Shown: positions 44,942 to 55,390 of the stretch, in pieces
How positions within the stretch are numbered: position 1 is the first letter of the stretch
Layout of the letters: the number at the start of each line of letters is the position of its first letter
From: CAWBOY01 sp963790585
GTDB taxonomy: Bacteria > Planctomycetota > Planctomycetia > Gemmatales > Gemmataceae
DNA length: 64,000 bases
Reading direction: 5' to 3'
Assembly: GCA_963790585.1 (NCBI GenBank)
Contig: CAWBOY010000002.1
Span: 868,001 to 932,000, forward strand
Translations under genes and position numbers: made by a program
Notes under the pieces: model-generated
What the model was told of the DNA's origin: nothing
Databases searched by the model: none
Seen by the model: only the letters and a program-made list of their open reading frames with translations

Positions 44942-46507
44942 TCATTTCGCCGTATCTATCCGCGGGAACAATGGCTTCACTTTGCCGCCCTCCATTGCCG
45001 CAAGGACGCGCAAGTCTTCTTTGAATCGAGGCCGTGAGGCGGCATCCACACATTTTACCTCGGCCCAAGGTGTCGCGAAGTTGAAGCTCTGATAAAGGGT
45101 CTCCGCGGTTTTGGGAAGGAACGGCTTGAGCAAAATCGCCACGACACGCAGTTGTTCGGCGAGATCGAATAGGATCTTCTTTGCCGCTGCTTTGTCTGTT
45201 TTGACCACTGTCCACGGCTTGGCGTCGTCGGCATACTTGTTGGCGGGGTTCAGGATCTGTAACCAAATACGCTGCAATGCCAAACTGTATTGGCATGCTT
45301 CGATATGCTCTTGCACCTGCTTCACGGTCGTCGAAGTATCCGTTTCGGCGGGAAGCGTGCTCGGCTCCCAACCGGCAGTGCCGTCGAGGACTCCCGAATA
45401 GTTCTTGCCAATCAAGCCGACGACGCGGCTGTAAAGGTTGCCGACGTTGTTCGCCAAGTCGGAATTATAGACGTCGGCGAATCGCTCCCAGCTAAAATCG
45501 CCATCTCCAGGAAATGGGCACTCGCGCAAGAAATAATAGCGGAACGCCTCGGCACTAAAATTCGTCACGAGGTCCATCGGCTCGACCACGTTGCCGAGAG
45601 ATTTACTAATCTTCTCGCCCTTGATCGACACGAAGCCGTGGCCAAAGACGCCCTTCGGCGGGGCGATCCCAGCCGCGAAGCACATTGCAGGCCAGAGGGC
45701 GCAATGGAAGCGCGTGATGTCCTTGCCGATGAAGTGCTTATCGGCGGGCCACCACTTGTGAAACGTCTCTTCGTCCGCGCCGTACCCGATGGCGGTGATG
45801 TAATTCAACAGGGCATCAAACCAAACATAGATCGTGAATTCGGGATCGAATGGAACGGGGATCCCCCACTTCTGTTTGTAGCGCGTAATGTTGACGTCGA
45901 GCAAGCCGCCCTTGACGTAGTTCACCACTTCATTGTGACGGCTCTCCGGCTGAATGAAATCGGGATGCTCCTCGTAATGCTTTAGCAATTGATCTTGGAA
46001 CTTGGATTGCGCGAAGAAGTAACAAGGCTCCTGCCGTTTGATCGGCGGCGTCTTGTGATTGGGGCAGACGCCGCCCGCTTCCTTGATTTCGGTTTCCGTC
46101 TTGAACGACTCGCAACCTTCGCAGTAAAGACCCTCGTAGCTGCCCTTATATATGAAGCCGTTGTCAAAGACTTTCTGAATGAACTTTTGACAACCCAAAT
46201 GATGGCGCGGCTCGCTGGTCTGGATGAAATCGTCGTAGCTCACGCCGAGAGCCTGCCAGACTTCCTTGAACTGGCGGGCCATGTCGTCGCAATACTCTTT
46301 CGGATCGCGGCCCAGCTCGGCGGCGCGTTTTTCCACCTTGACCGTGTTCTCGTCATTGCCCATCAGGAAATGGACGTCGTAGCCTTCCATGCGGCGATAG
46401 CGTGCCTGAACGTCGGCGCCGATCTTCTCGAAGGCGGTGCCAATATGCGGGCGACTATTCGGATAGTCGATCGCGGTCGTAAGGAAATAACGCGGCTTCG
46501 CGGTCAT
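44942..46507 (-). CDS. metG: Methionyl-tRNA synthetase
   Basis: A 521-residue class I synthetase. It has PHIGTAFEKIGADVQARYRR (HIGH-type motif), a zinc-binding knuckle (LYCEGCESFKTETEI, then CPNH), and the catalytic KISKSLGNVVEPMDL (KMSKS-type). The tRNA-binding alpha-helical anticodon domain follows (YNSDLANNVGNLYSRVVGLIGKNY). It lacks the C-terminal EMAP-like dimerisation domain present in some bacteria. It charges tRNA-Met in the cytoplasm. It is alone in its operon; the start ATG 46507 is supported by the typical MTAKPRYFLTTAIDYPNS beginning. Confidence 0.98.
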   Translation of the reverse strand: MTAKPRYFLTTAIDYPNSRPHIGTAFEKIGADVQARYRRMEGYDVHFLMGNDENTVKVEKRAAELGRDPKEYCDDMARQFKEVWQALGVSYDDFIQTSEPRHHLGCQKFIQKVFDNGFIYKGSYEGLYCEGCESFKTETEIKEAGGVCPNHKTPPIKRQEPCYFFAQSKFQDQLLKHYEEHPDFIQPESRHNEVVNYVKGGLLDVNITRYKQKWGIPVPFDPEFTIYVWFDALLNYITAIGYGADEETFHKWWPADKHFIGKDITRFHCALWPAMCFAAGIAPPKGVFGHGFVSIKGEKISKSLGNVVEPMDLVTNFSAEAFRYYFLRECPFPGDGDFSWERFADVYNSDLANNVGNLYSRVVGLIGKNYSGVLDGTAGWEPSTLPAETDTSTTVKQVQEHIEACQYSLALQRIWLQILNPANKYADDAKPWTVVKTDKAAAKKILFDLAEQLRVVAILLKPFLPKTAETLYQSFNFATPWAEVKCVDAASRPRFKEDLRVLAAMEGGKVKPLFPRIDTAK

Positions 46508-46551
46508 GGTTTATGCGATCCTTGGGAGATTCAGAACCTGTGTCATGAGAG

Positions 46552-46656
46552 CGTTCGGAAAGAATGCGGAAGGTAGCGCATGTGTGCCATGCTTTGGTAC
46601 CCCAAAGCATGCTTTCGAGCACGAAAGCATGGCACCCGAGGCGTTCTTTCCGAACG
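46552..46656. repeat. Nested palindrome between metG and the cysteine desulfurase
   Basis: Arms CGTTCGGAAAGAA (46552) and TTCTTTCCGAACG (46644) surround three overlapping copies of CATGCTTT...AAAGCATG-type hairpins (46584-46635). It fills part of the roughly 304-base gap between metG's start and the next gene; no protein was seen in it. Confidence 0.8.
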
Positions 46657-46811
46657 GTCTTAGCCTTTCGCTCCCTTCGAGGCGCGAGGAGCGTCTGTTC
46701 GCTGTCCATAATACAGGCGCGGCCGCCCGTCCGGGAGGCTGCTCTCTTGGAAAGACGGTCTTGGACTCAGAAAGGTTCGTTGACGTGGTGGCCGCGACCA
46801 GTGTGAGCGCT

Positions 46812-48012
46812 TCAGACTTTAAACTTGTTCTGCCGATCGAGGTACATTTCATAGTCCGGGCTCATCGCCCGCAGCCGGGAGACTGCGCGAACGACGGCCT
46901 CAATGGCGTAATCGATCTCTTCCGCGGTCGTGAAACGTCCCAGGCCGAAGCGCAGGCTCGCCTGAGCCAGTTCGTCGTCCACGCCGATGGTGCGCAAGAC
47001 ATAACTCGGTTCCGGCTCCGCCGAAGTGCAGGCTGAGCCTGTGCTGACGGCGATGTCTTGGAGGGCGATCAACAGAGCGTCGCCGTGGATATAGGCGAAA
47101 CTGAGGTTCAGATTGCCCGGCAGCCTTTGAGTCTGGGTACCATTGAGAGCGACCGCATCAAGCTGATCCATGATACCAGAGCGCAGCCGTTCGCGTAGCT
47201 GGGTCAAGCGGTCCGCTTCGGTCGTGCGCTCGGCCTGGCAGAGTTCACATGCCGCGCCGAAACCGACGATGAAGGGCACCGGCAAGGTGCCGCTGCGCAA
47301 GCCGCGTTCATGGCCGCCGCCGTCGATGATTGGTTCGAGCGCGACATGCCGTCCACCGCGACGCACGAAGAGCGCCGACACCTTTGGGGCCATACATTTT
47401 ATGAGCCGACAGGCTGAGCAGATCGACGTCGAGTTCTGACCCGTTCAACGGCAATGTCGACGCCGCTTGAACAGCGTCGGTATGCAACAGCACGCCACGC
47501 TCGTGACAGATTTTACCGATCTCTTGTATCGGTTGTAACGTGCCGATCTCATTATTCGCCATCATGACGCTGACGAGAGCGGTCTGCTCCGTCAGCGCGT
47601 CGGCCACCTGCTGTGGCGTGATTCGCCCCTTGCGGTCGACGGGTAATATCGTGACATTCACGCCATCGTTTTGCAGCCGCCGTGCGCTATCGAGAACCGC
47701 CCGATGTTCGGTGGCAACTGTGACGAGATGATTGCGACCCTTCGGCGCAGCCGCCATGACGCCCTTGAGCGCCAGGTTGTCGCTCTCGGTGGCGCCGCTC
47801 GTAAAAACGATCTCGCGCGCCGCCGCACCAATAAGGCTGGCCACCTGTTCACGCGCCGTCTCCACCGCTCGATCAGCCTGCCAGCCAAACGAGTGGTGCC
47901 GACTGGCAGCGTTGCCATAGATTTCGGTGAAATAAGGCAGCATCGCCTCGACGACACGCGGATCGGTCCGCGTCGTGGCATTGTTGTCGAGATAGATAGG
48001 AAGGCTTAGCAT
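46812..48012 (-). CDS. Cysteine desulfurase (NifS/IscS type), frameshifted
   Basis: About 400 residues if a two-base gap near 47375 is read through. MLSLPIYLDNNATTRTDPRVVEAMLPYF opens a group I desulfurase. The PLP-lysine motif is LLSLSAHKMYGPKGVGAL, and FVRRGGRHVALEPIIDGGGHERGLRSGTLP continues in the other frame. The active-site cysteine is in STGSACTSAEPEPSYVLRTIG. It supplies sulfur for Fe-S clusters or tRNA thiolation. No isc or suf partner is nearby. The break is probably an assembly error because both parts are otherwise well conserved. Confidence 0.9.
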
Positions 48013-48019
48013 TCCTACA

Positions 48020-48104
48020 TTATATAGCCGCCGGCTTGCCGCCGGTATTGATGTAATATTTGCATTTCAAAAACAAAACCCCCGGCAAGCCGGGGGCTAT
48101 ATAA
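48020..48104. repeat. Palindrome, TATAGCCCCGGCTTGCCGGGG family, copy 3
   Basis: TATATAGCCGCCGGCTTGCC at the left and CCCGGCAAGCCGGGGGCTATA at the right are inverted halves of the same family as 31144 and 31846, separated by a 45-base A/T-rich loop. It lies between the cysteine desulfurase and metalloprotease genes. Confidence 0.8.
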
Positions 48105-48118
48105 ATCAACCCCCGCGA

Positions 48119-50675
48119 TCACTTCTTGTCCGTCAACATCGCGTCAATCTCGTGCGACGCTTCCTGCAGATGAACACGGGTAATAGCGTCCGCCGCTTTC
48201 GGAACGGCGGCGTCGATCTTGCTCTTCAGCGTCGTCAGCACATCTCGCGCGATCGCTTTGAAGTCGCCGCTGCCGGTCTCGCCGCCGCCTTGGATTGGGA
48301 ACGGCACGCCTTGGCCTTGCGGTGCTTCGGGCTTTGGTGCCAGCTCGGCCTTCATGTTTTCAAGATAGGTGCGCTGGAGATTGCGACGAAGCGGATCGAT
48401 TTTGACCTTTTCCGTTCCGACCTCGCTCCAAACTCCATCTTGCACGTCCGTCATCAGGTCGAGAGCGGTGTAGGCTTTATCGCCCAGCAGCACTTCCGCG
48501 TCCAAAAGACGGCGAATGCGTGCCGGGGAAAGCAGGCTGCGCAGGAGGGCGGTCTGCTGGCTGGTTATATCCGTTGCCACGCCACTATATTTGAAGCGGC
48601 TTACAATCGCGGGGTTGAGCAGTTTGGTCGGCGTGGTAAAGGCGTTCTTGACGATGAACTGAACGGCCTCCTTCTGCCGCTCCTTGGGCACGCGCTGGAA
48701 GGTTTCGGTGCCGCGTGCCGCCGAGCGTGCGCTGTTCGATGACGCCGCCGACATTGAGAGCAACGGCGTTGAGCCAGTTGCGGCGGTGCATCATGATCGC
48801 CTTGTACGTGTCTTCGAGAAGCGAGAAATCTTCGCCCTGCGTGGTCGTGGCAGTGACAAGGTAATCGAGGACGCGATCGATGTTCTTCAATCCGAGTTCC
48901 GTCGCCTTGAGGGAATCGGTGCTGATGTTCTCGGTCTTTACGGTCGGATCGATTTGAGCCGGGCCATCCTCGCCGCCGAAGCGTAGCCACGGTTCTTCGA
49001 TCTGGCGCGACGCCCATTTGTCGAGTGTCGGCTTTTCGGCCTCGGGAGTCTTGGCGCCAGGAATCAGCTTGTAGCCCCACTCAATGGCGAAGACGTCGTA
49101 GGGTCCGACGAGAGGAATCAGCCGCTTGACCTTGTCCTCGGGCTGCGCGACATAGTTGAATCGGCCATAAGCCATGATCGACGCAACAGTGCCCTGGGTC
49201 TCGGTGAACTTGGGGTCGCGTAGCTGCTCGATCGAGTAGGCCGAGCTGCCACGATGATTGTGGCGCAGTCCGAGCGTGTGGCCGACTTCGTGAGCGGTGA
49301 CGTAGCGAATCAGATCGGTGGTCACTTCATCCGGCAGCGGCAATTTGCGAGCGCGCTCGTCTTGAGCGGAACACTGAATGAAGTACCATTGTTGCGTGAT
49401 CTTGAGGATGTCGTGCCAGAAGATAATGTGTGCCGAGATGATCTCGCCCGAGCGCGGGTCGGCCACGTGAGGCCCCATCGCGTTGGCGACCGGCTCGGCC
49501 ACCCAACGAATGACGGAGAAGCGCGCATCTTCCGGATCCCAGCTGGGATCTTGTTTCGGGTCCGGTGCTTCCTTGGCGATGATGGCGTTTTTGAACCCGG
49601 CTTTCTCAAACGCCGGCTTCCAATCCTCGACTCCCTTCATCATGGCCGCCCGCCATTTCTCGGGGACTTCGCGGCTGATGTAAAAGACGATCGGCTTGAC
49701 CGGCTCCGAAACATCGGCGCTCGGGTCCTTCTTTTCCAGGCGGAAGCGCGCGATGAATTGATGCTCTTGCATCCATTTGTTCGGGTCGGAATAGCTCTCG
49801 AACGACTCCGTAAAGTAGCCAACGCGGGCGTCGAACAGCCGACCCATCATCGGCTGCTCGGGCAGCAACACGAGACTGTAGTGAACCAATGCCGTGACGC
49901 TTCGAGTAGCCCCGCCTTGAACCGGAGCTCGTAACGGATTGCTTCCACCGCCGGCGCTGCCGCCACGGAACGTCAGGAGCGAGCGAACCTCGATATTGGT
50001 CGGAAACGCCTTCACTTCGTCGAGATAAGAGCGCGCTTCGTCAATGCTCGCGGCCGCCGAGCCGGCTGCTCCCTTGACCGACATATCCGAATTGTCGCTC
50101 AGATACATCGAGGTGACGTTAATAACCGTCGTCCGATCCTTGCCCTCGGCCTCGACCGGGAAGCTGGCGATGATCGAGTCGAGATTGGCAAGATCGACAG
50201 CGTTTTTGGCGCCGGTGGCCTCGGACCGTTTGGCGAAGCTGACCTGCCAGAGATAGACCTTATTATTGCGCCGTTCCCAGCGAACGTATCGACCACCGAG
50301 CGATCGACCGCCCCAGCTGACGCCTGCCGACCCCTTGGCGACTTCGGCCTGCCAGAGCATGAGCTTATCAAAAGCTTCCTTGGGTATCTCAAAAAACAGC
50401 TTATCGTCGATACGATGAACGATGAAGACGCCAGGATAAGTCTTGGCTTCCTTGGTGATGACATCGTCATATTTTTTCAGATCGCCGGCCTTGGCTGCCC
50501 CGAAGCCCCCCTTGGGAAAGGTAGGCCGCACGGGCTCGCTTTTGCCTTTATCCTTGTCTTTGTCCTTATCCTGAGCCGGTATCGGCGTGGCAAACGAGAA
50601 TGCAAGCAGCAAGCTGCTGAGGAAAAGAGTTCGTCCGAACATGAGTCGCCTTTTAGAAAACGAGGGAACCGTCAT
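48119..50675 (-). CDS. Secreted zinc metalloprotease (DUF5117/DUF4953 type), +1 frameshift
   Basis: About 850 residues after removing one base near 48713. The start is ATG 50675 or, better for a signal peptide, 50642 (MFGRTLFLSSLLLAFSFATPIPAQ). A Lys/Asp repeat DKDKDKDKGK follows. Catalytic zinc motif HEVGHTLGLRHNHRGSS is at about residue 470 (HExxHxxGxxH), with the Met-turn MAYGRFNY downstream. The shift joins VALNVGGVIEQRTLGG to RGTETFQRVPKERQKEAVQFI, and the C-terminal helical region ends MLTDKK. These exported proteases degrade or process envelope proteins. Confidence 0.88.
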
Positions 50676-50859
50676 GGTGGGAATCCTGGCGTAGTATGTG
50701 TTGTAACAAGTGTGAAGCCTCAGCGACAGGGAAAACAGGCAACCTGGGCGGGATGTAAGGCCAAGGTGCCCTCACAAACTGACCTTGCCGTGGAAAAACC
50801 GTTTGATTGTCAAGGTTTCATCCGGACGGGCCTTCTAGCGCGCGAACAGGAACAATTCT

Positions 50860-52082
50860 ATGCACGTGTTACTCATAGGCACCTTGGACACGAAAGCGGC
50901 TGAGATCGGTTTCGTAGGCGATCTCCTGCGACGGAGGGGATTGGACCCCTTTATCGTTGATGCCAGCGTGTTGGGCGATCCGCCGTTCCGGGGCGACATT
51001 GAACCCGCCGAAGTTTTCGAGGCCGCCGGGACGACACTCGCGGCGGTTCGAAAGACGGCTGATCGAGGCCAAGCCATCACCCTGGCCGCTAACGGAGCCG
51101 CGCGGATTGCGCGCATGATGGCCGAGCGGGGCGAGATTGCCGGCGTGTTGGCTCTCGGTGGATCCGCCGGAACCAGCATCGGCACCGCAGCCATGCGCGC
51201 GCTACCTTTTGGCATTCCCAAATTGATGGTCAGCACTATGGCGAGCGGCGACGTTCGCCCCTATGTCGGTGTGAGCGATATTCTGATGATGCATTCGGTC
51301 GTCGACATCAGCGGCCTCAATCGCATCAGCCGAACAGTGCTAACCAACGCCGCAAATGCGATTGTCGGCATGGTAAAAGGCGAAATAAAGCTGGAGCTAA
51401 GAGACGAGCGCGGCCAAGGATTCATCGGCGCCACCATGTTCGGCGTAACGACGCCATGCGTTGAAACCGCGCGAAGGCTCATTGAGGCGTCCGGCTATGA
51501 AACGCTCATCTTCCACGCCACCGGCACCGGCGGCCGGACGATGGAGTCGTTCATCAGCTCTGGCCTGATTACGGGCGTCCTCGATCTGACGACGACCGAG
51601 CTGGCCGACGAACTGGTCGGCGGCGTCCTCGCGCCGGCCCGGATCGCCTGACCGCCGCGGCAATCAAGGGCATCCCGCAAGTTATCTCGCTTGGGGCGTT
51701 GGACATGGTGAACTTCGGCCCGCCCGAATCGATTTCCGAGAGGTTTCGCAGTCGGCGCCTCTATCGCCATAATCCAAACGTCACGCTGATGCGCACCACA
51801 CCGGAAGAGAACGACGCTCTCGGCCGAGAGATCGCCCAAAAAGCCAGCGCCGCACATGGCCCGACGGCCATCGTCATCCCCCTTCGCGGCGTGTCCGCCA
51901 TCGACCGCGCAGGCCAACCGTTCTGGTGGCCCGAAGCCGACGCAGCCCTATTTCAGAGCCTGCGCAACTGGATGGCGCCGCAGGTGCAATTGGTGGAACT
52001 CGACATGCACATCAACGACGCAGCCTTCGCGGAGACCGCGGCACGGATCTTGTTGGACATGATAAACGGCAGTTCCGGCTGA
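50860..52082 (+). CDS. Tm-1-like ATP-binding domain protein (UPF0261), -1 frameshift
   Basis: About 407 residues if one missing base near 51630 is allowed for. MHVLLIGTLDTKAAEIGFVGDLLRRRGLDPFIVDASVLG is the Tm-1-like N-terminal domain; GVLALGGSAGTSIGTAAMRALPFGIPKLMVSTMASG carries the ATP-binding loop. GVTTPCVETARRLIEASGYETLIFHATGTGGRTMESF is the second Rossmann fold. The frame then breaks and continues KGIPQVISLGALDMVNFGPP to the end. The plant relative binds a viral replicase; the bacterial role is unknown. Confidence 0.88.
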
Positions 52083-52352
52083 CTCATTCCGGCGCGGCGG
52101 CTCTGTCGCAATACCTCTTCAGTGGTAGGACGTTCTCGCGACCTTAGTTGTTGACCGGTCTCGAGACCTCAGTTGCCGAGAACACGACGTGGAGGTAGAC
52201 TTTCGCGAGTGATTGCGCCGTGGTTTTCTGCGCCGACTAGATTCGGGCACGAGAGGACGTATTCGCTGAACGAACTCTGGGCTCTCGGAATGAGCCTTTC
52301 AGGCTCGAAAACCGCGTCGAACCGCAGCCAGCTCGCTCAAAGTCAAAGGCAT
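52083..52352. other. Intergenic, nothing recognised
   Basis: About 270 bases between the converging Tm-1-like and ybeY genes. There are short inverted elements near 52150-52190 (ACCGGTCTCGAGACC), possibly a shared terminator. Confidence 0.4.
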
Positions 52353-52796
52353 TCATTCCGGCGAAATGTCCGGCAGCTTCAATAATTTAAGATAGTGCCG
52401 CTCCCGTTCACGCATCTTCGTCGCCTCATCGTCTTCATGATCATCGAAGCCACAGAGGTGTAACAGTCCATGAATGACATAAAGGCATACTTCGGCTTGC
52501 ACATCGTGGCCCATCTCGGCAGCGCGGTCTCGGGCCACCTCGACGCCGATCACGAGTTCGCCAGACAACTTGCGTGAGTTCGCTTCGCTCAGTGGAAAGC
52601 TAAGCACGTCCGTTGGCTCGTCGTGATTGAGATCGCGCTTGTTAAGAGTGTGTATTGTCGGGTTATCGACGAGGGCGATGCTAAGCTCATAATCAACGAT
52701 GTCCTCGCCTTCGAATACGGTCCGCGCCGTCTGACGCATCAAGGCGCGATCGATCGCGACGACATCTTGGGGCGAAGCAATCGATATCTTGGACAT
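52353..52796 (-). CDS. ybeY: Endoribonuclease YbeY
   Basis: A 147-residue protein, normal for YbeY. SIALVDNPTIHTLNKRDLNHDEPTDVLSFPLSE is the conserved middle, and VIHGLLHLCGFDDHEDDE is the zinc site (HxxxHxxGxDH). It acts in 16S rRNA 3' maturation and ribosome quality control. It lies 13 bases after parA on the same strand and is probably co-transcribed. Confidence 0.97.
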   Translation of the reverse strand: MSKISIASPQDVVAIDRALMRQTARTVFEGEDIVDYELSIALVDNPTIHTLNKRDLNHDEPTDVLSFPLSEANSRKLSGELVIGVEVARDRAAEMGHDVQAEVCLYVIHGLLHLCGFDDHEDDEATKMRERERHYLKLLKLPDISPE

Positions 52797-52809
52797 GAAA
52801 GCTCACCGA

Positions 52810-53688
52810 TCAAACGGTCGTGCCGGCTATGGTTGGTTGCATCGTCGTCTGGCGATCGATCACGATCTCGTCGTCGATTTCGACGCGCGAGGCAGTTACT
52901 TGCGGCAGCGCGCCAAGGACTTCGCGGGCGAGCAACGAATAATCCATTGAGCCATTGCTACTTGGCGCATAGGCAAAGATCGATTGACCAAAGCTAGGGC
53001 ACTCCGCCAATTTGATGTTGCGGCGTATGCGTGTCTGGAAGATCTTGGCCTGAGCCCAGGGAGTGATAGCCGATCGGCTGCGTTCTAGATACTCCGAAAG
53101 ATCCTTAATGACGTCTTGAGCCAGCCGCGTGGTTTCGCACAGCGTCAGGACGATCCCCGTCACTTTGAGCGCTGGATTGATGCGCTTGGCTACCAGGGCG
53201 GTCGTCTCCAGTAGTTTGCTCATGCCGTGAAGAGCCAAAAAATGTGGCTGTAGCGGAATGAAAACCTCATTCGCCGCCGACAAGGCATTGAGCGTCAACA
53301 CTCCCAGGGACGGGGCGCAGTCCATAAACACGAAATCGAACTCGCCTTCGTCCGGAGCTAGGAGATCTCGAAGGATCACTTCGCGGCCCACGACCCCGGC
53401 CAGCTCGACTTCGGCAGCGGCCAGATTAATATCAGATGCGGCGAGCCAAAGATTGTCGCCGATTTTTCTACGAACTTCGGCGAGCGGTCGGGAGTTGACG
53501 AGGACGTCGTACATCGACGGCGCCTTGCCATCGGGCTCGACGCCGAGGTGCGTCGTCGCGTGCGCCTGCGGGTCGAGGTCAAGAATGCAAACACGCTGCC
53601 CGGCTTCTGCCAACGCAGCGGCCAGGTTGACCGCCGTCGTTGTCTTGCCGACGCCACCTTTTTGATTGATAATCGCGATCCGTCGCAT
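52810..53688 (-). CDS. parA: ParA/Soj family ATPase
   Basis: A 292-residue P-loop ATPase. MRRIAIINQKGGVGKTTTAVNLAAAL is the deviant Walker A; CILDLDPQAHATTHLG and FVFMDCAPSLGVLTLNAL are Walker A' and B. Residues 150-250 form the dimer/DNA-binding surface (LPGHGM-type region, here FLALHGMSKLLETTALVAKRI). It moves or positions DNA or a protein complex. No parB or parS is visible nearby, so it may be an orphan or act on another cargo. ybeY follows. Confidence 0.92.
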   Translation of the reverse strand: MRRIAIINQKGGVGKTTTAVNLAAALAEAGQRVCILDLDPQAHATTHLGVEPDGKAPSMYDVLVNSRPLAEVRRKIGDNLWLAASDINLAAAEVELAGVVGREVILRDLLAPDEGEFDFVFMDCAPSLGVLTLNALSAANEVFIPLQPHFLALHGMSKLLETTALVAKRINPALKVTGIVLTLCETTRLAQDVIKDLSEYLERSRSAITPWAQAKIFQTRIRRNIKLAECPSFGQSIFAYAPSSNGSMDYSLLAREVLGALPQVTASRVEIDDEIVIDRQTTMQPTIAGTTV

Positions 53689-53875
53689 GCGTCTCTCCTG
53701 TCACCTGACCTATCCGTGGCCCAGACGTATCCTTGGGGAGTATACGGTAGGAGATCGCGGGCGCGAATGCCAAGGCGAGTCGCGGATTTCGCCCCGAGCC
53801 GGCAAGTGGTTTGGTCTTACAGAACCCACGATGTAAGATAATATAGGTCCTTCCCACTCGCGTGAGATAGAAATC

Positions 53876-55336
53876 ATGAATTTCCACCACGAATATCTCA
53901 AATATCAAACCAGGCGCCAGTTCTTCCGCGATTGCTCCGTCGGCCTGGGAACGCTCGGGCTGGCCTCGCTGCTGAATCCCGATTTACTCGCGTCTGCTTC
54001 TGGTGAAAAGCAATCGGAGGACCCATTGGCGGCGAAAAAGCCACATTTCGCGGCCAAAGCAAAGCACATCATCTACTTGCATATGGCGGGTGCGCCTTCG
54101 ACGCTCGATCTGTTTGACAACAAGCCTAAACTGAACGAGTTGAACGGCCAGCCTTGCCCGGAATCGTACCTGCGCGGGCAACAGTTCGCTTTCATCGCCA
54201 ATCGCAAGCCGCGTTTGCTCGGCTCGCCGCATAAATTCGCCAAGCATGGCAAGTCGGGCCAGGAGATGTCGAACATATTGCCGCACCTGGCCAAGGTGGG
54301 GGACGAGTTGTGCATCGTACGCTCGATGTACACGGATCAATTCAACCACGCCCCGGCTCAACTGTTTGTCCACACTCGGTCGCCTCGGCTCGGCCGGCCC
54401 GGTATGGGTGCCTGGCTGTCGTATGGCCTGGGAACCGAGAATAAAAATCTGCCCAGCTTCGTCGTCCTCGTCTCTGGGACTGCCGCGCCTGACGGCGGCG
54501 CGTCGCTCTGGGGCAGCGGCTTTTTGCCAACGATTCATCAAGGCATTCAACTGCGGTCCCAAGGCGATCCGGTTCTGTTTCTGTCGAACCCGTCCGGCAT
54601 GGATGCGGCCGAGCGTCGGAAGTCGTTGGATACTCTCCAAGCCTTGAACCGACTGAACCTCGAAGCGGTCGGCGATCCGGAAATTCTGACCCGGATTCAG
54701 CAATACGAGATGGCGTATCGCATGCAGACGAGTGTTCCCGAAGTTATGGACATCGCAAAAGAGCCAAAAAAGATTCACGATCTCTATGGGACAAAGCCGG
54801 GCCAAAAGTCATTCGCCAACAATTGCCTATTCGCGCGCCGCCTTGTTCAGAGCGGGGTCCGTTTCGTGCAGCTTTATCACTGGGGCTGGGACAGCCACGG
54901 CGAATCGCAAGGCAACGATCTTCGCTATGGCCTGGTCGATCGCTGCAAGGAAACGGATCAGCCGATCGCGGCGCTCATTCAAGATCTCAAAAATGAGGAT
55001 CTGCTCAAAGACACGCTGATCATTTGGGGCGGCGAATTCGGCCGCACGCCGATGAACGAAGAGCGCAACGGCTCGAAATGGCTCGGCCGCGACCATCACC
55101 AGCATGCGTTCACCATCTGGATGGCCGGCGGCGGCGTAAAAGCCGGGCTGACGCACGGTTCAACGGATGAACTCGGGTATCACGTCGAGAAGGATCCGGT
55201 CCACATCCACGATCTTCAGGCTACGATCTTGCATCTGATGGGGCTCGACCACGAGCGCCTGACCTACCGATTCCAAGGCCGCGACTATCGCTTGACGGAC
55301 GTGCATGGCAAAGTCGTCAAACAGATTTTGGCGTAA
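53876..55336 (+). CDS. Tat-exported DUF1501 protein
   Basis: A 486-residue DUF1501 protein of the sulfatase-like alkaline-phosphatase fold. The N-terminus YQTRRQFFRDCSVGLGTLGLASLL is a twin-arginine signal. IIYLHMAGAPSTLDLFDNKPKLNELNGQPCPESYL and LPHLAKVGDELCIVRSMYTDQFNHAPAQLF are the family hallmarks. GGASLWGSGFLPTIHQG and LIIWGGEFGRTPMNEERNGSKWLGRDHHQHAFTIWMAGGGV are the metal-binding segments. Planctomycetes encode many; they usually sit beside DUF1549/DUF1553 genes, which are not seen here. It is an envelope enzyme of unknown reaction. Confidence 0.95.
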   Translation: MNFHHEYLKYQTRRQFFRDCSVGLGTLGLASLLNPDLLASASGEKQSEDPLAAKKPHFAAKAKHIIYLHMAGAPSTLDLFDNKPKLNELNGQPCPESYLRGQQFAFIANRKPRLLGSPHKFAKHGKSGQEMSNILPHLAKVGDELCIVRSMYTDQFNHAPAQLFVHTRSPRLGRPGMGAWLSYGLGTENKNLPSFVVLVSGTAAPDGGASLWGSGFLPTIHQGIQLRSQGDPVLFLSNPSGMDAAERRKSLDTLQALNRLNLEAVGDPEILTRIQQYEMAYRMQTSVPEVMDIAKEPKKIHDLYGTKPGQKSFANNCLFARRLVQSGVRFVQLYHWGWDSHGESQGNDLRYGLVDRCKETDQPIAALIQDLKNEDLLKDTLIIWGGEFGRTPMNEERNGSKWLGRDHHQHAFTIWMAGGGVKAGLTHGSTDELGYHVEKDPVHIHDLQATILHLMGLDHERLTYRFQGRDYRLTDVHGKVVKQILA

Positions 55337-55390
55337 AAGCTCTCTTGAAGACATTCGTTCAGAGTAATTTGAATTTCCACAGGACCTGCA

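Noticed and set aside
46455..46709. 84-residue minus-strand frame above metG
   Set aside because: It consists mainly of the compound palindrome and overlaps the metG start out of frame.
52810..53688. Origin or parS region beside parA
   Set aside because: No parB, dnaA or clustered parS or DnaA-box-like sites were seen around it.
53876..55336. DUF1549/DUF1553 partner for the DUF1501 gene
   Set aside because: No such gene lies next to it; recO follows.
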